From Pseudomonadota bacterium (GTDB taxonomy: Bacteria > Pseudomonadota > Gammaproteobacteria > Xanthomonadales > Rhodanobacteraceae), in contig JAJXTX010000072.1 in the NCBI GenBank assembly GCA_021783385.1, forward strand, positions 1 through 10,951: a DNA stretch of 10,951 bases, in the 5' to 3' direction. The notes beneath the pieces are model-generated. The model saw only the letters and a list, made by a program, of their open reading frames with translations, searched no databases and was not told the origin of the DNA. A program made the position numbers and the translations under genes. Below are positions 7,181-10,951 of this stretch, piece by piece (within the stretch, counting starts at the first letter, position 1; each line of letters begins with the position of its first letter).

Positions 7181-7238
7181 TGCAGGAGCGCATCCTGTGC
7201 GAGATGCTTGTGCCTCGCGCGTGGGGTGCGCTCCTGCA
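7181..7238. repeat. REP-like imperfect palindrome (58 bases)
   Basis: The exact 12-base inverted arms are TGCAGGAGCGCA (7181-7192) and TGCGCTCCTGCA (7227-7238). With G-T pairs allowed the helix continues inward to about 7201/7218, where only a small loop remains. The GCAGGAGCG-type head resembles the short GTAGGAGCG intergenic repeats I recall from Xanthomonadaceae and pseudomonads. It starts eight bases past the aminotransferase stop and ends before the mdh ribosome site. It may terminate, stabilise mRNA 3' ends or bind a RAYT-type transposase. Copy number elsewhere cannot be seen. Confidence 0.65.
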
Positions 7239-7246
7239 GGGATGTG

Positions 7247-8446
7247 TCAGCTCAGTTCGGCGAAGAACTGCTGGATGCGTTCAAGCCCCGGCGCCAGCTG
7301 CGCGGTTGGGCAGGTGTAGGAAATGCGCAGCGCGCGCGGCTCGCCGAACGCCGAGCCGGGCACGCAGGCGACGCCCTTGGCTTCCAGCAGCGCGGCGCAG
7401 AAATCCACGTCGTTGTCGATGCGCGTGTCGCCATGGCGCTTGCCGAACGCCACCGAGATATCCGGAAACGCATAGAACGCCCCCTGCGGCCGCGGGCAGA
7501 CGACGCCGGGGATCGCCATCAGCGCTGCCATCACGATGTCGCGCTTGCCGGCAAACTCCGCGCATTTGGCCTGCGGTATGTCCTGCGGGCCACTGAAGGC
7601 GGCCATCGCCGCCGCCGTGATCACTTCGGGCAGGCTGGTGATGTGGTTGGAATTGAGCGTGGTGACGGCCTTGGCCACGGACTCCGGTCCGGCGATCAGG
7701 CCTACGCGCCAGCCCGGCATGCCGTAGGTCTTGGAGACCGAATCGACGAAGATCAGCCGCTCGCGCAGCTCGGGCCGGGCGTGCACGAAGTTGTGATAGC
7801 CGATGCCATCGAACACCATCGAGTGGTAGATGTCGTCAGTGATTACCCAGGTGTCCGGATGTCGCACCAGCACCTCGGCCAAGGCGGCGATTTCCGCGCC
7901 GGTGTAGACCATGCCGGTGGGGTTGGACGGGTTGTTGAACAGGAACACCTTCGGCTTGCGCGCCAGCGCGGCGTCGAGCTGGGCCGGGGTCAGTTTGTAG
8001 TTCTGCTGCGCGCCACAGTGCAGCACGTTGACCTTCGCGCCCACGATGTCGGCGATGTCGCGGTAGGTGGTCCAGTACGGCGCGGCGAAGCAGATCTCGT
8101 CGCCCTCGTCGAGCAGCGCCTCGGCCAGGTTGTACAGCACCTGCTTGGCACCGATGCCGATCGAGAGATTCAGGCGGCCGTAGCCGCTGAAGCCCAGCGC
8201 CTCGATATGCCGGAGAAATGCGTCCAGCAGCGCATCAGCGCCGCGGTTGCTGCCGTACTGGCCGCTGTCGTGCGACAGCGCCTCGCGCGCCGCGGCGTAC
8301 ACGTGCTCGCCAGGCAGGAAGTTCGGCACGCCGATCGAGAAGCTGATGATGTCGCGGCCGGCAGCCTTGAGCTGTTTGGCCTTTTCGGCAATCACCATGA
8401 TCGCGCTGGGTTTGGCGCGGCCGACACGCTGGGCGAGCTGAAGCAT
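7247..8446 (-). CDS. PLP-dependent class I/II aminotransferase (aspartate aminotransferase family)
   Basis: A 399-residue fold-type I aminotransferase that moves an amino group between an amino acid and a 2-oxo acid using pyridoxal phosphate. Visible are the PLP phosphate/ring region NNPSNPTG (171-178), DDIYHSMVF (204-212, Asp204 to the pyridine nitrogen), the Schiff-base Lys239 in SVSKTYGMPGWRVG, and the carboxylate-binding Arg374 in LRISY. The N-terminal substrate region reads SFSIGVPNFLPGEHV (36-50) instead of the usual GxGEPDF form, and the segment YGSNRGADALLDAF (64-77) is also unusual. It belongs to a divergent group, so the amino-donor is uncertain (aspartate, aromatic or branched-chain). 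A candidate promoter and the ppiB terminator lie upstream; a REP-like element and mdh lie downstream. Confidence 0.9.
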   Translation of the reverse strand: MLQLAQRVGRAKPSAIMVIAEKAKQLKAAGRDIISFSIGVPNFLPGEHVYAAAREALSHDSGQYGSNRGADALLDAFLRHIEALGFSGYGRLNLSIGIGAKQVLYNLAEALLDEGDEICFAAPYWTTYRDIADIVGAKVNVLHCGAQQNYKLTPAQLDAALARKPKVFLFNNPSNPTGMVYTGAEIAALAEVLVRHPDTWVITDDIYHSMVFDGIGYHNFVHARPELRERLIFVDSVSKTYGMPGWRVGLIAGPESVAKAVTTLNSNHITSLPEVITAAAMAAFSGPQDIPQAKCAEFAGKRDIVMAALMAIPGVVCPRPQGAFYAFPDISVAFGKRHGDTRIDNDVDFCAALLEAKGVACVPGSAFGEPRALRISYTCPTAQLAPGLERIQQFFAELS

Positions 8447-8482
8447 GGGTTACTCACGCGAGGGGAGGAAGCAAAGGCTGCG

Positions 8483-8488
8483 ATTTTA
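8483..8488 (-). promoter_or_regulatory. candidate -10 element for the aminotransferase gene
   Basis: The minus strand reads GATAAAAT, giving a TAAAAT hexamer with a predicted start near 8476, about 30 bases before the ATG. No recognisable -35 hexamer lies 16-18 bases upstream. It follows the ppiB terminator, as expected for a new transcription unit. Confidence 0.4.
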
Positions 8489-8553
8489 TCACGATGCCTG
8501 CGGGAACCGCGCCGGCCGCCTGCGTCCTCCGGCCAGGAGCATGACGAGGGCGC

Positions 8554-8586
8554 AAAAAAAACCGCCGGCGGGCAACCGGCGGTTTT
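8554..8586 (-). terminator. intrinsic terminator of the cyclophilin gene
   Basis: The arms 8558-8568 and 8576-8586 (AAAACCGCCGG and its complement) pair perfectly over eleven bases around a seven-base loop. In the minus direction a run of eight T follows (8561-8554). It begins 24 bases after the cyclophilin stop. On the plus strand the stem ends in four T, so it could weakly stop antisense transcription too. This is the clearest terminator in the window. Confidence 0.92.
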
Positions 8587-8609
8587 CCTGTGTATCGGCT
8601 ACCCCGGGC

Positions 8610-9119
8610 TCAACCGCGCTGATCGAGCACCGCGTTCCACTCCTTCACCCGGTCGGACTGCGCCGCCAGCAGCGCATCGACATCACCGTCCACGCTGAGC
8701 TTCTCGATCGTGTCGCCCTGCTGGATCGCATTGACCACGGCCAGGTCGGCCGCATCGACCACTTCGCCGAATACGCTGTGCTTGCCGTCCAGCCACGGCG
8801 TGGCGCCATGGGTGATGAAGAACTGGCTGCCGTTGGTGCGCGGACCGGCGTTGGCCATCGACAGCACGCCGGGCTTGTCGTGGCGCAGCGACGGATTGAA
8901 CTCGTCCTCGAACTTGTAGCCCGGACCGCCGCGACCGCTGCCCTCGGGGCAGCCGCCCTGCACCATGAAATCGGCAATCACGCGATGAAACGAGAGTCCA
9001 TCGTAATAGCCGCGCCGCGCCAGGTTGACGAAGTTGGCGACCGTGACGGGCGCGCGGTCTTCATGCAGGCGCAGGCGGATCGTGCCGCGGTTGGTGGCGA
9101 AGGTGGCGTGGATGGTCAT
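8610..9119 (-). CDS. ppiB: cytosolic peptidyl-prolyl cis-trans isomerase, cyclophilin type
   Basis: Catalyses cis-trans isomerisation of prolyl peptide bonds during protein folding. The 169-residue product is a single cyclophilin domain with no signal peptide, so it should be cytosolic (PpiB-like rather than periplasmic PpiA). Active-site blocks are [14 protein letters not shown] (43-56, Arg46 catalytic), [19 protein letters not shown] (84-102) and [12 protein letters not shown] (109-120). Trp109 matches the cyclosporin-contacting tryptophan of human cyclophilin A, where E. coli cyclophilins have Phe. The start at 9119 has AAGGA six bases upstream and a typical [14 protein letters not shown] opening. 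A longer reading from 9425 has no support and runs into the repeat and the next gene. It is a single-gene unit: repeat element upstream, strong terminator downstream. Confidence 0.95.
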   Translation of the reverse strand: MTIHATFATNRGTIRLRLHEDRAPVTVANFVNLARRGYYDGLSFHRVIADFMVQGGCPEGSGRGGPGYKFEDEFNPSLRHDKPGVLSMANAGPRTNGSQFFITHGATPWLDGKHSVFGEVVDAADLAVVNAIQQGDTIEKLSVDGDVDALLAAQSDRVKEWNAVLDQRG

Positions 9120-9146
9120 GCGGAATCCTTGGGTTCGTAAGCTGCA

Positions 9147-9163
9147 CCGCGCGCTGCGCGCGG
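9147..9163. repeat. GC-rich 17-base palindrome in the cyclophilin leader
   Basis: CCGCGCG (9147-9153) pairs with CGCGCGG (9157-9163) around a three-base loop, 28 bases upstream of the cyclophilin ATG. It lies in the presumed 5' untranslated region. No U-tract follows. I could not place a convincing cyclophilin promoter in 9120-9256, so its role is unknown. Confidence 0.4.
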
Positions 9164-9256
9164 GCACGAGGGCCGTCAAGGATAACCCAGCGCTGTCGGG
9201 GACGCAGCGGCAGCCGCAAGAAGTTGACATTCCTGCTGAAGTGAGACGACTCCAAC

Positions 9257-9329
9257 CCGTTCGCCCTGAGCGTAGCGCAGCGGAGTCGCAGGGCAGCCCT
9301 TCCTGCGGGCCTGCGCTCAAGGCGAACGG
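9257..9329. repeat. large inverted-repeat intergenic element (73 bases)
   Basis: Outer arms of sixteen bases, 9257-9272 and 9314-9329, are inverted complements at 15 of 16 positions (CCGTTCGCCCTGAGCG against its partner). An inner hairpin pairs CGCAGG 9287-9292 with CCTGCG 9302-9307. The head TTCGCCCTGAGCGTAGCG resembles an interspersed repeat that I recall from many proteobacterial genomes. It sits eleven bases past the 3HB-oligomer hydrolase stop and about 140 bases before the cyclophilin ATG. No U-tract follows in either direction. It differs in sequence from the element at 7181-7238. Confidence 0.7.
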
Positions 9330-9340
9330 TGATCGGAATT

Positions 9341-10951
9341 CTACGGTGGCAACCCCAGCGCACCCCGCTCCAGCGGTCCCGCACCGCGCGGCTGCGCCGA
9401 AGGCGTATGTGGATCGCTCGGCCACGCGGCGCCTTCATACAGGTGCGCCCACAGCCGGTCCAGCGCGGCATAGCCGTACGGCAGCAGCGGCACGTGCTTT
9501 TCGCCGAAGCCGGGCAGCGCCAGAAACGCATCGAAGTGCTGCGCGTACGGCACCTTCCAGTAGAGCGGCTGCCGGCCCTCCTCGCGCAGCCACGCCACAT
9601 AGGGATCGGAAGTGAACGCGGTCGGCAACAGGCCGTCACTGGCGCCGTGCACTATCCACAGCGGCAGCTCGCGCGGCGGCAGCCGCACCTCGGTGGCAGC
9701 CACCGAGGCGTGCAACGCCTGGGACACGTGATCGTCGCCGGCCCATAGCGCGCGCAGGCATTCACTGCCGCTGAGCGTGGGATCGGTGGAGACGCTGGTG
9801 CCGCCGAACAGGCCGATGCCGTTGTCCGGCGGAATGCCCGCGCCGCCCGCCCACCAGCTTGCCCGGGTGGCCATATCCGCGACGCCCGGCAGGCCACCCG
9901 CGCCGATCGCCGCGTAGTGGAAGCCGCACGGCATTTCGCTGGCGCCGCGGCGCAGGTACGCCGAGGCATAGCCCGCCGCGATCACCCGCCACAGGTCGAA
10001 CGCGGTGGTGCTGGCGGCGGTGGACATCGCCTCATCCGTCCAGCCGCGCCTGTGCAGATGCTGCCAGGCCTGTTCGGACTGCGCCGCCAGCGTGCTGCCA
10101 TTGAGCTTGCCCTGCGCGCGCAGGCTGGCGCAGCGCAGCGACCACGCCGGCGGCGGCTTGCCGTTCGACCCGCGCGCGAATGGCGCGCTGGCGAAACGCT
10201 GGTCGCTCAGCGCACACGGCAGCCAGATCGCCGCCTCGGTGACGTAGTCATACAGCGCGCGGCCGTGCTCCGGCACGTTGACGTTCGGCGCCAGCGCCAC
10301 CACGCCGGCGAAAAATCCCTCGCGGTCCAGCCCCGCCGCCTGCAGCACCGCGCCGCCGCCGTTGGACAGGCCGGTGGCGATGATCTTCGTGTTCTGCGGC
10401 GTGAACGGTGCCTGCGCGGGATAGGCTCGATCGAGCATGGCCAGCCCGAACTGCGCGGCTTGGATCACATCGCGACCCCAGTCCGCCTCCGGGTTGTCGC
10501 CGGAGTGCATGTGCTTCACCGCGATGCCCGCGCCCGCTGGCGCCGGCGCTGGCGTGAACTCCAGCGCCGCCTCGCCGCGGCGGGCACGACGCCCATCCAG
10601 CGTCACCCCGCTGTCGTCGGCGTAATCGAAATAGCCGGTGCCGGAACCCTTGTCGGTGTAGGCCACCGCGCAACCGCGCGGCAGGCCCCAGGCACCCGCC
10701 AGCGCGATCGCCCCGTAGACGCCGCGCGAGCCGGACGACGGCGCCACCAGCAGGCAGCGCTTGTGCAGGTCGAAGTGGTCCGGCAGCTGCAGCAGCACCC
10801 GATGCGGCGCGCGCGCACCGGGCAGGCGCGCGAACGCCTGGTACTCGCGTCCCGGCACATCCGGCACATCGCCGTACACGGTGCCATAGCCGCCCAGCGG
10901 GCCGAGATCGGCGATGCCCTTCCAGTTGGACTGGATCGCGCGCCGACGCAG
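9341..10951 (-). CDS. D-(-)-3-hydroxybutyrate oligomer hydrolase, C-terminal part (cut by window edge)
   Basis: This enzyme family hydrolyses 3-hydroxybutyrate oligomers, made when poly(3-hydroxybutyrate) is depolymerised, to the monomer. There are 536 codons in the window and the frame stays open to the right edge; family members are about 690-700 residues, so roughly 150 residues are missing. Numbering from the edge, the alpha/beta-hydrolase signature is TGLSNGGGA with nucleophile Ser196. A likely acid is Asp439 in HGASDGLLP and a likely His472 lies in YAQHFD. Family blocks [32 protein letters not shown] (69-88), [13 protein letters not shown] and [14 protein letters not shown] are all visible. 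A GTG at 10879 could start a shorter frame, but family sequence continues upstream of it. No PHB synthase or phasin gene is in view. Confidence 0.9.
   Translation of the reverse strand: MRRRAIQSNWKGIADLGPLGGYGTVYGDVPDVPGREYQAFARLPGARAPHRVLLQLPDHFDLHKRCLLVAPSSGSRGVYGAIALAGAWGLPRGCAVAYTDKGSGTGYFDYADDSGVTLDGRRARRGEAALEFTPAPAPAGAGIAVKHMHSGDNPEADWGRDVIQAAQFGLAMLDRAYPAQAPFTPQNTKIIATGLSNGGGAVLQAAGLDREGFFAGVVALAPNVNVPEHGRALYDYVTEAAIWLPCALSDQRFASAPFARGSNGKPPPAWSLRCASLRAQGKLNGSTLAAQSEQAWQHLHRRGWTDEAMSTAASTTAFDLWRVIAAGYASAYLRRGASEMPCGFHYAAIGAGGLPGVADMATRASWWAGGAGIPPDNGIGLFGGTSVSTDPTLSGSECLRALWAGDDHVSQALHASVAATEVRLPPRELPLWIVHGASDGLLPTAFTSDPYVAWLREEGRQPLYWKVPYAQHFDAFLALPGFGEKHVPLLPYGYAALDRLWAHLYEGAAWPSDPHTPSAQPRGAGPLERGALGLPP

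Noticed and set aside
6170..8698. An 842-codon open frame on the plus strand across mdh and the aminotransferase gene
   Set aside because: It is antisense to two well-supported enzymes, is very rich in Arg, Ala, Gly and His as expected from reverse-frame GC-rich DNA, and shows no recognisable domain.
9224..9229. Perfect TTGACA on the plus strand as a -35 element
   Set aside because: No -10-like hexamer lies 16-18 bases downstream and no plus-strand gene follows.
8610..9425. A 271-residue reading of the cyclophilin starting at 9425
   Set aside because: The added N-terminus overlaps the hydrolase gene and the inverted-repeat element, has no signal peptide or homology, and the start at 9119 has a good ribosome site.

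Overview
The window looks like chromosome of a high-GC gammaproteobacterium, most likely Xanthomonadales/Lysobacterales (a Rhodanobacter- or Dyella-like member). This is inferred from strong GC codon bias, a complete methylcitrate-pathway set, a 'type 2' malate dehydrogenase, an aminotransferase of a form I associate with xanthomonads, and REP-like intergenic hairpins. No phage, transposase, CRISPR array, tRNA or rRNA was seen. Gene density is high and no stretch over 300 bases lacks a gene.

Layout, left to right. (1) The 5' end of prpD on the minus strand, cut by the left edge. (2) A 289-base divergent region. On its plus strand it carries a sigma70-like promoter, a yybP-ykoY-type (manganese) riboswitch aptamer and a competing hairpin. 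(3) On the plus strand, the YjbE/TerC-family membrane protein that this leader should control, followed 59 bases later by a beta-class glutathione S-transferase. (4) On the minus strand, prpC, prpB and prpE (read prpE to prpB to prpC). A perfect 10-bp dyad sits between prpE and prpB. (5) Further minus-strand genes: malate dehydrogenase, a class I aminotransferase, a cytosolic cyclophilin, and a 3-hydroxybutyrate-oligomer hydrolase that runs off the right edge. They are separated by two intrinsic-type terminators and two large inverted-repeat elements.

How the genes fit together. PrpE activates propionate to propionyl-CoA. PrpC condenses it with oxaloacetate to 2-methylcitrate, PrpD dehydrates that, and PrpB cleaves 2-methylisocitrate to pyruvate and succinate. 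Malate dehydrogenase next door regenerates the oxaloacetate PrpC uses. The 3HB-oligomer hydrolase frees 3-hydroxybutyrate from PHB-derived oligomers, so much of the window concerns short-chain acid use. The terC-gst unit lies on the opposite strand inside the prp locus and separates prpD from prpEBC.

Most proteins are well-known families. The observations most worth a second look are regulatory: the riboswitch with its promoter and competing hairpin, the possible inclusion of a GST in its regulon, the dyad over the presumed prpB promoter, a sequence box shared by prpB and prpD, and the two inverted-repeat elements. I did not find a clearly undescribed system.
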